Below are positions 1-10,800 of a stretch of DNA of 64,000 nucleotides, one piece after another. The DNA is from Azolla caroliniana (Eukaryota > Polypodiophyta). Below the pieces are notes generated by a model. It made no database searches. It was not told the DNA's origin and saw only the letters and a program-made list of their open reading frames with translations. A program made the translations under genes and the position numbers. Each line of letters begins with the position of its first letter. Within the stretch, counting starts at the first letter, position 1. The DNA lies in the NCBI GenBank assembly GCA_043228905.1, contig JBHGNT010000014.1:806001-870000 (forward strand), read 5' to 3'.

Positions 1-163
1 CACCGTAGGACGCCAGATACTTCGTGGCATCCCTCCCATCGAACCGGCCGATCGTGCCGACGACCGCCTCGATAGCTCTGTCGAGGGCACCGGTGCCCTC
101 GCGCGCATTTACAATCCGATCCACGGCCGAAGCCATGGCCTCTGCAAGATCCGACCCCCTCAT
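1..163 (-). pseudogene. 5' end of gag of a Ty3-type LTR retrotransposon (runs off window)
   Basis: Reading the minus strand from the ATG at 163-161 gives an open frame to the window edge (about 54 codons). Its motif IGRFDGRDATKYL aligns with NGQFNGKDVSRYL in the gag start of the full-length element at 38249, so the two belong to related families. The start lies about 40 bases downstream of a tRNA-Trp primer site, as in that element. Only the N-terminal part of gag is present, so integrity of the rest cannot be judged. The identification rests on the alignment with the internal relative plus the adjoining primer site and LTR. Confidence 0.7.
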
Positions 164-185
164 CTTCTGCTCTTCTGCCGCCTCT

Positions 186-203
186 TTCACGTCGGGTTCA
201 CCA
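186..203 (-). other. Primer binding site, complementary to tRNA-Trp 3' end
   Basis: Minus strand reads TGGTGAACCCGACGTGAA, the reverse complement of the 3' end of plant tRNA-Trp(CCA) including the added CCA (tRNA sequence from memory). It lies four bases from the LTR end. The full-length element at 38187-38204 has the identical 18 bases with the same four-base spacing. Confidence 0.8.
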
Positions 204-207
204 AAGA

Positions 208-991
208 TGTCTAGATATTACGCAAGTGCGTGTGGAAACGAGGCGGGACCGCGGGGGTCTCGAACCAAAGAGCAAGCGAGGGAAGAGAAAGAGGGAGAAC
301 CGGCTACGCAGGACCGGGGATACACAGGGACACGGCCCTTCAGCACGGAGAACGCGAACAGACACCGACACAGACAGATGCGAATGACTAAATATGTATA
401 TTAAGAAAAATGGCTAGCATGACTACAACCCCCGATGGGGCACAGGTTGGTTACAACCGAACAGGCCGGCGAACAGATGCCGATGCCTGTTCGCTTCGAC
501 GCACAAAGGGGGTAGCAGGTCGGAGGTGCTGCCGGAAGCGCTCGGGCGTTCCTCGAAACAGCGCGAGCCTCCTCGGAACCCTGCACAGAAAGCTATGGAG
601 CTCAAGAAGGAAGGAAACAGAGAGAGAAGCGTCCAGAAACGGTCCGACAGCACTTCGTCCTCTCTGCGCGAGATGCCCGCAACAGCTCTTTCCTCCTCTT
701 ATATAGGCCGACGAGCAGGCCGTCGTGTCAGCTTTATTCCCTGTCCCTTTCGAACAGGGATCCGCTCCGTTCTTCACGCATCCGCGTAGTTACGCCGCCG
801 ACTCGTACAGTTCGCGCGCGCGACCGGAAAGACTGTTCGCGCGGTCTTTGTCTCCACTCGTGTTAGGGCCCGTTCCTGCCAATTATCCTCCTAATTCGCT
901 TCTATGTACAACTTGGAGCGTGCGCGCGTGAAGAACCGGTTCCCACGCCTTGGTGCGCCGATTCCGCTTATGGACGGTTTTCTTCACGACA
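208..991 (-). repeat. 5' LTR of the minus-strand Ty3-type element
   Basis: In element orientation the LTR begins TGTCGTGAAGAAAACCG (at 991) and ends CTAGACA (at 208), 784 bp. The start matches that of the solo LTR at 45774 (TGTCGTGACGATTTTCGG). A TATA-like TATATAAGAGG lies on the minus strand near 695-706. The base immediately outside is followed by ACGT (992-995), the same tetranucleotide found beside the two other members of the family. The other flank is outside the window, so the target duplication itself cannot be confirmed. This LTR is more GC-rich than its relatives. Confidence 0.7.
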
Positions 992-995
992 ACGT

Positions 996-3026
996 GATTG
1001 ATGTATGTGATTATGGCATTGCACCGGAGTATGTAGAAGCATTCATTAGAAGTTGTGGTTGCCAAATGGTGTCAAAGGTTGACCCGAACGAAAGTTTGGG
1101 AGAGAGCATGGTCACATATAACAAGACCCTACCCATAGAAGTGATCAAGGTAGAAACCCACCAGTTATATGATGCGCTCACGGATTTGCAAACCAAGTAT
1201 CACACAAGCTTAAGGAAAGGAGTCAAGAAGGGTATGCGTGTGACTAGGTATAGTTGTCATTGTGTCTAATTCCACTTGACGACATAGTTGCACACCCCGA
1301 TGTGGGTGTACATTCCATGTGGGCATTAGAATGAATGACAGGTTGACAATGAGACATTGTCCATTTTGATATATGGACCTCACAATGGTCATGTACCATG
1401 TAGTAGGTTGGATGTGTACCATTTGCCAGCACACCCCAATGTCATAAGTTGTTGCAAAGATGACCTATTTGATATTGGGTGTGCAAGGCATGTGGCACGA
1501 ATGAGCATGCGTAAGTAAGCATATCATAAGTCCAAGGCTAGTCCATTAGAGCTTGTTAGCTATAAGTTCTTGGGCAATCGACTCGACATTTAAAACAAAC
1601 CAATTTGGGCTACCCCAACGCCATGGGCATTGGGATCTCGTTATGGTACATGCTTTGTAGTTTTGATAAGGGGTCAAACCATGAGCAAGTCGCATTAGAA
1701 ACTTTCTTGAGAGTCATATTCGCAATGATGCCCATGGTGAGGCCAAATGAGATAGTGATTGATAAATGTTGGACATCATATAATGCCATAACTAATGTGG
1801 TTTCAATAGATTGTCAATCTTGGATTGTTGTAAATGGGCAACAGTCGCAAACAGATTGTTGACCTTTGTTGTGTCTGTTTCACGTCAAAAAATCATGGGT
1901 GGACCATTTGTTGTAAGTGCAACTGAGAGAAACCATCTTTATAAATGAAAGTGCCAACTGATGCAATGCATTACTAAATCCACATTCAATTTTATGTGTG
2001 AGGAGTTAAAGGTAGAATATGCAAACAAGCCCGATGTTTGGCCATATATAGAAGGAGGATGGTGTGGTTTGACATGTGTGTGGAGGAAAGTCTAGCCCAA
2101 GTTAGGTAGAATGTTCAACTACGGACATGTTGACACTACCAATATCATGGAAAGACATTGGCAGTTTATCAAGTATACTGCCTTGAGAGGAAGAATAAAC
2201 CGATCAATTACCGACCTTGTGCATGTCTTAATTGGGGATAGTGAAACTGACACTTGCATTAGAGGAACGATCGTAGAGTGGTACAAGCAACGACTAGAAA
2301 TATGTGAGAGTGGTCGATTTGCACCCCATGCAAATTGTAGGGATCAAAGGATCAAACTTAAAGAGGCCGAGAGAATATTGGAAAGTTATGTCAATGATAC
2401 TTCCACAATGCATATTGTAGACAAGGCCTAATATTGGTTTAGAATCTTGATCATGATGACTCCCAATCTATGGTATAATGTCTCACTCCAATGCTCATAT
2501 TGTGATTGCCAAGACTGGGCCAAGACCTTGCGAGTAAATGCTTACATTTACTTGGTATTTGAATGATTATTGAGATGCACATGCCACATTTATGTGGCTC
2601 ATTGCATTTTAGAGATCATGCAACCCAAATGCGAATGGACCACAATATAGAAATAGAAGTGGAGACAGAGGTAGAATGAGTCGAGGAGATAAACCCCACA
2701 ACATCAGAGATGGAATCATTGAAGTCCAAAATACAAATGGCCGAGGAAGCACTTCAATGTCTCAAGCATGGGTTAGGAACTTCGACCATACAACTATTTT
2801 GGAATGTATACAAACATTGGAAGATATGACTGAGAAGTTGTATTGCATTGGTGCACCAAAATCAACCAATGACGAAGATGGCAGATCAATAAGTCACAAC
2901 CAACAAATCGGTGCCAAAAGAAGCGCCACAATAGACATCTCGCAAGAACTTATTGGTAGCTCCCCAAACACATCCAAATCCCACACCGGAAAACTACAAA
3001 GAGGTGCAACTCGGGCTAGGAGGTGA
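996..3026 (+). pseudogene. Decayed Mutator-like (MULE/FAR1-type) transposase
   Basis: Broken reading frames carry recognisable pieces in the right order. Near 1640-1830 is a stretch with LCSFDKGSNHEQ and VIDKCWTSYNAI, the pattern around the catalytic Asp of MULE transposases. Near 1865-1915 is LCLFHVKKSWVDHL, the conserved C-x2-H step. Near 2111-2400 is GHVDTTNIMERHWQFIK, the conserved TTN-(I/L)E region preceding the C-terminal domain. Stops and frameshifts separate them, so it is not functional. The open frame at 2676-3026 probably belongs to its degraded C-terminus, although no SWIM zinc finger is clear. No terminal inverted repeats were found. The left end is interrupted by the LTR at 991. 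Confidence 0.5.
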
Positions 3027-3477
3027 TTACCAATATGTGACCATGAGAAGGTTCGGTGTTTGCGTTGTAATGGCTTGACCTTGACTTCAAGGGACTCAAT
3101 TGTTACTTGTTGTAAAAATTGTGGCTGCATTTTGCCATCATCCCCACGTGAGCCATAATCTTAATATGTAACATGTGTATTCATAGTTCATTATAGGGTT
3201 TTTGGCTTGGATTATTCCCATTGTCGATATTTGACGTTTAAATCTTTTACGTAAGACTTGTTATTTGAAACTTTAAGTTGATTTTTTATTTGAAGCTTGG
3301 AGATATAAGTTTGTGTGATTTTTGAGTTTTAAGTTTTAGGTTTTGAGCAATTGGAAGTTTAGGTTTTTTTTGAGTAATTTTATGCATTATTTTCACGACA
3401 AATATTTGTTGTACACTTAATTTTTTTTGGAGTTTTTGATGTTTGTTTCTAAGTCGGGCTCGTGCCTTGAGTCGGTT

Positions 3478-3606
3478 GGGCTCTTGGTTATAGAGACTGT
3501 CAGACATCGGGGCTCCTTTTGACAAAATCGGGCTCCTGGTTACAGAGGTTGTTATACAACATGGCTCCTTTTGACAAAGTTAGGCTCCTGGTTACAGAGG
3601 CAGTAA
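3478..3606. repeat. Short tandem repeat, about 52-bp period, 2.5 copies
   Basis: The unit contains GGCTC(C/T)TGGTTA(T/C)AGAG and GGCTCCTTTTGACAAA. It recurs at about 3478, 3530 and 3582. The rest of 3030-4620 is AT-rich spacer with no supportable gene apart from the tRNA-like block at 3865-3925 and short TA and TTA microsatellites (about 4270-4285 and 4399-4417). Confidence 0.75.
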
Positions 3607-3864
3607 ACTTTTTATCCACATTGGATGGTGGAGATCGCACACGCCATCAACTAAGCGACCTGCACTGTCCGCGCCCACGATCCCCTTACTTGCCCTCTTT
3701 AATTTTTGGTAGCAGTTAGACACGGGTGTACATACATAGATTCATAGAACATAATAAACGTGTTCGTGCAAGCATACAAATGTTTGAAAACGAACACGTT
3801 TGAAAAGGGAAAAATGCATGGTCCTTTTTTAATTTTTTGTTTTCCTTTTCAATTATTAGAAATT

Positions 3865-3925
3865 ACCTTACCTTTGTGGTAAGTTGATATGTTACTACTA
3901 CCTATGTTTTGGGTTTGAATCCTAA
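3865..3925 (+). repeat. tRNA-like (SINE-head-like) sequence
   Basis: GGTTTGAATCC at 3912-3922 matches the pol III B-box consensus. A D-arm-like TTTGTGGTAAGTTG lies about 35 bases upstream, the usual A-to-B spacing. No cloverleaf with a good acceptor stem is evident, so this is a tRNA-derived repeat remnant rather than a tRNA gene. Tail and target duplication were not identified. Confidence 0.35.
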
Positions 3926-4633
3926 TTTTCTCATCTCTCATCTCTCTCTCTCGTTATTGTCATGTAATACCAAAATTGTATGTTAGTGTCATGTTTTCTT
4001 CGTATTCTCAAATATAAGTTTTATGAGTTTTTTGAGCGTTTGATTCAATCTCTAAAGTTCATACTCATTTTTTTGGTAAAGTTCTAAAGTGAAGAAATTG
4101 ATACCTTCACTAGTTGCGAGATGAGAACATTTGATGACTGCAAGATGAGCTCATCATCAATACAATTTATGGCTTTGAACTATTTGATTATTATGTTTGT
4201 GCTTTCTAATGCTTTAGTAGTCAAACTAAAGTTTTGAACTTTCAATTGTGTTAGACATTTGTTTCAATCAATATATATATATATACATAGACAATATAAA
4301 GTCCCATAGTACATAATATACTCGAATGCATTGGCAAACATGTTTTTTTTCCCACACGAATGAAAACGAATGCGCATGCTATCAAAACATTTTTATGTAT
4401 TATTATTATTATTATTACACTTTTTTACCTTAACGTTCTTAGCTTAAAAAATAAAATTACCTTCTAATAAATAATGAATACCAAAGTATTGAGTCTTTGG
4501 ACCATATGTGCTTCGAGGGTGTTTACCGCACTCGAATGGTTTAAACATTCGTGAATGCGAATGCACGTATGGTTCAGCCCATACGAAAAGGCTACTTTTG
4601 TAAATAGTAGAAACGTGCGAGATAAGGGTCTCT

Positions 4634-4712
4634 TCTTCGTCTTCTTCCTTCTTCTTCTTCTTCTTCGTCTTCTGCTTCTTCTTCTTCTGCTGCTTCTTCT
4701 GCTTCGACGTTC
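4634..4712. repeat. (CTT)n-rich tract in probable 5' leader of the synthetase gene
   Basis: Imperfect CTT/TTC repeats lie 120-190 bases upstream of the first ATG of the arginyl-tRNA synthetase gene. Pyrimidine-rich tracts of this type are common in plant 5' UTRs. Long open frames on both strands here are artefacts of the repeat. Confidence 0.7.
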
Positions 4713-4827
4713 TCTGCGGCCGCCTGCTCCTCGATCTGCCTTCTGCTTCGCTCTGTCTCTTTCTCACACGCATACACAGTCACAGTCACAGGCAGAGGCA
4801 AGAGGCAGTGACAGACAGTCAGGTACG

Positions 4828-7800
4828 ATGTGGCAATCCCTAACTCCTTGCCTTTCTCTCTCTTCGCGCTCGCCTCTTGCCATCGCCAAATCGTCTGGTA
4901 ACTCCAGCCCTTTCTCCTCTTTGTTCCGTTCAATTTGCTTAGGAAGACGTCCCCTGAATCTCATTGCAGAAGAGAGTGAAGAAAAAAGAGAAAAGGAAAG
5001 AACAGAATAATGAAATGAAATGAAAGGAAAAAAAGAGATAAAAGAGGAAAAGAAACCTGACAAGGGAATCCTCATGGCATTCACGACTCTGGATCTGTCT
5101 GTCTTTCTGCTTAGACATGCGAATGAAGTATGTCTTCCTTTTCTGCTTAATTCACCCCCTCCTTTCAAAGAAAGAGCTCTCTGAATCTAATGAAAAAAAA
5201 CACACAACAAATAAAAGGAAGAAGGGAGAGAAGAACGGAAAGAGACATGGGAAACTTATGTTTTTCTTCACGAGTCGATCGTAAGCATTCTGTGTAGTAA
5301 TCATGCGAATGAAAGCACTAAAAGAAATGTTTTTCCTTCCAAATTGTCTGGTAATCTGGTCGTTTTTTTGGCAGCTTACAGAAGGACTCCCCTCTAATCT
5401 TATGAACCATCTTCTGTATAGATCCATGGAATAGAATAATATTTTTGGGAAACTTATGCTTTTCTTGCTCACCTTGTCTGATCTGTCAAAACTTTTGACA
5501 CAGTGTTGTATTTTCATTCTTTTCTTTCAATTTCTGATGTGATAAGCCTGACCTCTTTTTGCAGGATCATCACAATTTCAATCAAGAACATCTCACCTGC
5601 ACAGGCTTCCATTTTTGCTGAAGAATTCCCGAAACAGAAAATTGTTCTTTGTTCGCTTCCAAAATAGTTCTTTCAGTTCTCACCTCACCATGAATCAGAC
5701 TTTGAGTTCTCCAAATGTACCAAAGGTTTGTGCTCGATTGGTCAATGTGAGCATGCGTAAGCTACTTCATGACGTTCATGGAACATGTGGGAATACTTTG
5801 TGCGTCGAATCATTCTTTTCCCATGTATATGCATTTTATGTATATTTGGAGGAAAGCAAACATGAATTATGTGGAGACTGTTTTCATTATCCAAAGTGGC
5901 AAATAAAATGAGATGCTATATGAACATAATTGAAATACCATCTGAAATATTCAGCTAGACTGAAGTTCTATCCATATGAACATCATGACAATGCCTGAGA
6001 ATAGGGATTACATAACTAGCTATGGCATTATACGTTGTGTAGAGAGCTCTGCACTTGTGACATAGTGGAAAAACTATGTAGGGGTGCGATAAGAGTGCTA
6101 CTTGTGTGAGGATGAAAAATAAAGAATGGAATATGAATGATGATTTGGATATGCACATTAGTTTAGCACCAATTAATCTCATGAGCATAAAAGGAGAAAT
6201 GATTGTTCTTCCATGTCCTTTTAATCAGCTTGCTACGTCTGCACATGCACGCCGTCAGATTGCAGATCTGGTACAAGAGGCATTAACATCTTTATTTCCA
6301 GAAGAATCAGGAAACGAACCTTTAGTTGCTGCTTGCACAAATAAGTTTGGGGATTACCAATGGTACATCTACTTTTTGGTTCTGGAATTTTGTGGAATTC
6401 TTGTTATGTGACAAATGGTTGGTAACACTGTCATTTCAGCAACAATGCAATGGGTATCTGGTCAAAGATCAAAGGTAAACACCCAGATTTCAAGAGTCCT
6501 AATGCTGTTGGACAGGTATGTCTATTGTTGGGGTTGTAAGAGTTCAAAAATGAACTGGAATGATTGTTGAACGTTTGACTTACATTGTCCAACTGTGTGT
6601 GACTTTCAATTTTGCAGGGAATTGCAAAAGCTATACCAGCTTCGCCCCTTATTGGGAATACTAGTGTTGCTGGTCCTGGATTTGTGAATATTGTTGTCTC
6701 TAGTGCATGGATTGAAGAAGTGAGTCTCTGTTTCTTTTCTGTACTTGCCTTATAGTTAAGTTGCTAATGCAAATATTTAGACCATTTAGATGCACTAGAA
6801 CCTGGGTTTGTGAATGTTGTTTCCAGTTTGTGGATTGAAGAAGCAAATGTCTGTTTCTGTTCTGTATTTAGCTGATTCTTAAGTTACCGATGCCAGCAAA
6901 TTGTTAGACACATGTAGATTCCTAGGGTGCTCATATACTTTTTTGTTCACTTGTTGTAATTTTGCTGCAACTCTGTTTTTGGAACACTGGTATAGAAATC
7001 CATAAACTATGTCTGGATTATGACCATGTCCTACTCTCTCCCTTCCTGTGTTATTTTCACAAATCAAAGGCAGGTGCAAAAATGCACTATGCTTGCGAAC
7101 GGGTAGTGAGTTTAGTTCAGTGTTTTATCATTATGGTATGGACATTGGACCTTCTAATATCACTGGGAGGTTAACTTAGTCTTCTATTATGATGGTTCAA
7201 GTTCAAAGTTCACCTTACACCCTAAAGCAAGAGTAAAAGACTTCTCGAGTTTCTGATCATTCATGTAATTTTGATAGGAATGGAAGTACAAGTCTATTTG
7301 ACTACCTTAGAAATGACAATGTCTTGGATGCAACATGTTATGCTCATATAGAATATGGCATGTGTATTCATGCCTTGGTACCAATGATCTCAGGACTCAA
7401 ACCTCACTAAGATGACACTCTCACACTTACTCCCATCAAAGATATTCACTTAGTAACGACGACACGCAGATGTGAAGAATGCAATATAGTTCTCAAAACC
7501 CTCAGCAAGTAATTCAATCGGGAGGATTGCTACACAAGGTGGATGGAAAGAAATCGAGAAACAAGGAAACGTCTATGAAGAAATCTCTATGCAGTCAAGT
7601 AAAGTCGGTCACTTAAACAGAAGAACACCCTTGCATGTTGTTCTCTTCACCAATCTAGTTCTAGAAAACTGGACAGAAAATCTTGTATGTTGAGTTGGAA
7701 CTATGGGATGTGATCCCAAGGATGCAATTGATATAAAGGTATATATGGTCTTCATATTGGCCACGCTGACATGTTTATAGATGTCTATACAATGGTCTTT

Positions 7801-10800
7801 GGTGCATTTCACGTCATAAACATATTTTCATACTTTATTTCTTTATGTACACATTAATGCAGAGAATACACAAAATGTTGGTTGATGGCATAGACACTTG
7901 GGCTCCTGAACTCAATTTGAAAACGGCTATTGTCGATTTTTCTTCCCCAAATATAGCAAAAGAAATGCATGTTGGTCATCTACGGTCGACAATTATCGGC
8001 GATTGTATAGCTCAAATGCTTGAATATTGTAATGTAGAAGTGCTACGCAGAAACCATGTTGGAGATTGGGGAACTCAGGTCAGTGAAAATTGGCCATTTA
8101 TCTTTCAGGAGAAATTTTCAATCTTATTATTGGGTTGTTCGGTGAAGTTATAATATCTCATCACACCTTAATATGATAAAGGCTGGAGTATGAAGTTCTA
8201 AAGTAAAATAAATAATAACTAAGCTAGATTTTGTCTTTTATGACCATATCCTAACAGTTCATCAAAACTTGCAGTTTGGAATGTTGATTGAGAACCTTTT
8301 TCAAGAACATCCCGATTGGGAACAAGAAAATGATGAGAATGCTGTTAGTGTATTGCAGGTGAGTTTTTTAACCTGGGAGATGGTTCTGGATTTCAATCGT
8401 GTTCTAGAATATTGATAGATGCCTCAATTAGTATCACCAAATGGTCCACTTGTTACACTATTGACTTTTCTTAGGTTGAAACCTATTAGTTAATGTTTCT
8501 TACTGAGTGCATCTTTAGACAAATGAATGGCATGGCAGTAATTTTGATCAACCAGTGTCTGTTTTCTAGTATTTATTTTTCTCAAGCTGTGTGTTCTCTT
8601 AAACATTGTTTGGTACTTATTTGCTCAAACTTATGTTGCTATATATAATCTGGGCACAAATAACTGTCTCTTAGATTCGTGAATGGTGATCTGAAGAAGT
8701 ATCACGTGCCTGATGCTCATAAAGATTGAGGTGAACCTTGTTTATGCAGAAACTTTATAAAGAATCAAAGAAGAAATTCGATGCAGATCCTATTTTCAAG
8801 GAAAAAGCTCAACAAGCTGTAGTTCTACTTCAGGTAAAGGTTTAAAAAAAAATGATGTTATGGTTTCAAAAATGCTCAAAAATACTAATGGTGGATATTT
8901 CTCCACTTTGACAGGGTGGAAATGAAAGATATCTTGAAGCATGGAAACATATTTGTGCTCTTAGTCGGAAAGAGTTTGAACAAATCTATCAACGGCTCAA
9001 AGTTAGAATTGAAGAGAAGGTGTCCCTCTTAGTCATACTTTTCTTTGAGACAATTATATTTTGCTATTGCTGTTAGGCCCACTGCTTCTCCTGCAAAATG
9101 TGTGAAAGCTATTTAAATATAATTATAGAATTTATAATGATACATCTATATGTTGTGTTCAGGACTTTATATCACTTGTTAGATTCTTATAGTTTATCCT
9201 CATTAAATATGATTTTGAAGTCAAATTGGGACGTATCCACCTATCAGGTTCATGTAATTGATCCTCTTGGTTATTTGTAAATAACAGGACTTAAACACAT
9301 TGAAGCACGGTAATTTTCACGTAGAAAAAGGCAAATGCTTGATAAATTTTCAAATCAACATTTTTGTTGTCAACAATTCACAATTAGAATAATCAATCTG
9401 AACTTAAATTTTATTGATCTTGGAGAATGAAGTCATATCCTCGATTTCTGAACTGAACAAATAGACAAAGACATGACCAACATCCCTATAATGGTTAGGG
9501 TGGCATATGAAACTCAAATACGTCCCAATTATAATGTCACAGGAAACCTTATCCATACAAAAACAGAAGGTCATTGAGGTGGCTATAAGCGAAAAAGTGA
9601 CCCTAATCTGGACTTATCTATTATAAAAATGGAAGAATTATATCTAGTATGTACTTGAGAAATCCTTCTTCCAGTATAGTTGTATACCTTGAGACTATAC
9701 TTCAATGTGTTTGAATCCCATTGCACTTCATTGCAACAACGTATGGGTCATGGATGCATTCTTAATTAATTATGTAATGTTTTTCATGCCATACTTTATG
9801 TAACAGTTCCTAATTTCTTTGGGTAGACCTCAACAGTAGTTTCTGTTCTTCTATCAAAAGTTCTCTTTCCTGATACGGCTTGGAATTCCTTTTTGATCCC
9901 TTCTTTGACTGAAATTTTGCTTCGATGCCCTCTGGAAAGATTTTTCTCACCAGAAATTTATGGTCGTTGGTCGATTTATTCGAGAATTCCTTGATCCCAG
10001 ATATTTCTATGCCGTGAGGCCATATTTTTCCACATTTGAATCCTGTTGCACTTCATTGAACTGCGCATTGGCTGCAGATGCATTCTCGTTCAATTATGTT
10101 ATGTTTTTCATGCTAGTCTTTCATTGAACTGTGGTTGCTGGACGATTTACTCAGAAAAAACTTTCTACTGGATAATTATATGCCTTGAGTTTGTTCTCTG
10201 CACAGCTTTTTAATCCCATTACGCTTCATTTGCAACAAGGCATTGGCTACAGTTGTATTCGCAATCAATTATGTAAACTCTCTGATAGTCTTTGAATACT
10301 AGTTTCTTTTCAATATGTTCAGACCATTAAACTTCTTGAAAAATCTAATAGGCAATAAGGCTTCCCAAAACTTATATATTCTTCAAGATTTTGGTAACTT
10401 TTTGCATCCTACTGGTGGCAAGCTCTTGTGACATCTGCTACAATATTGTTTGTCAACAACACAGACTAGGAAACATGTTTGAATTTGGTCCATGCAGAAG
10501 GTACTTGGCTTTCTAGTGAACAGCATCTCATTGAAGGCGGTGACTTTCGTTCATGGTTTTGATGATTCAATTAACTTTCATCGCGTTTGCTGCATCTAAT
10601 TATTGTATAAAATTTAAAGCCTTTAGCCTATCCTGTGTAATGCTAATAGTTGCACCTCTTCATCATAATCCTTCGTTTTTGTGTAAGCATCAAGTGGTAA
10701 TAAATAGGTTCTGTTAAAAGTGATGCTTCACCATTTTTCATTTGTGAGCCCCTACCATATGGTCTTGTAGCCATATATGAATGAATGAAAGAAAGAAATA

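Noticed and set aside
24-404. Plus-strand open frame of 126 codons at the left end
   Set aside because: Shadow of the minus-strand gag and LTR; no domain.
904-1269. Plus-strand open frame starting in the LTR
   Set aside because: The first 30 codons lie inside the LTR (to 991) and only the later part belongs to the transposase remnant, so this is not one gene.
3865-3925. Candidate tRNA gene (also at 37644-37696 and 50264-50314)
   Set aside because: A- and B-box matches exist, but acceptor and anticodon stems do not fold well; kept only as tRNA-like repeats.
4444-5010. Overlapping open frames (Glu/Lys-rich on minus, Leu-rich on plus) around the CTT tract
   Set aside because: The composition is dictated by the (CTT)n repeat; only the frame starting at 4828 splices into the synthetase.
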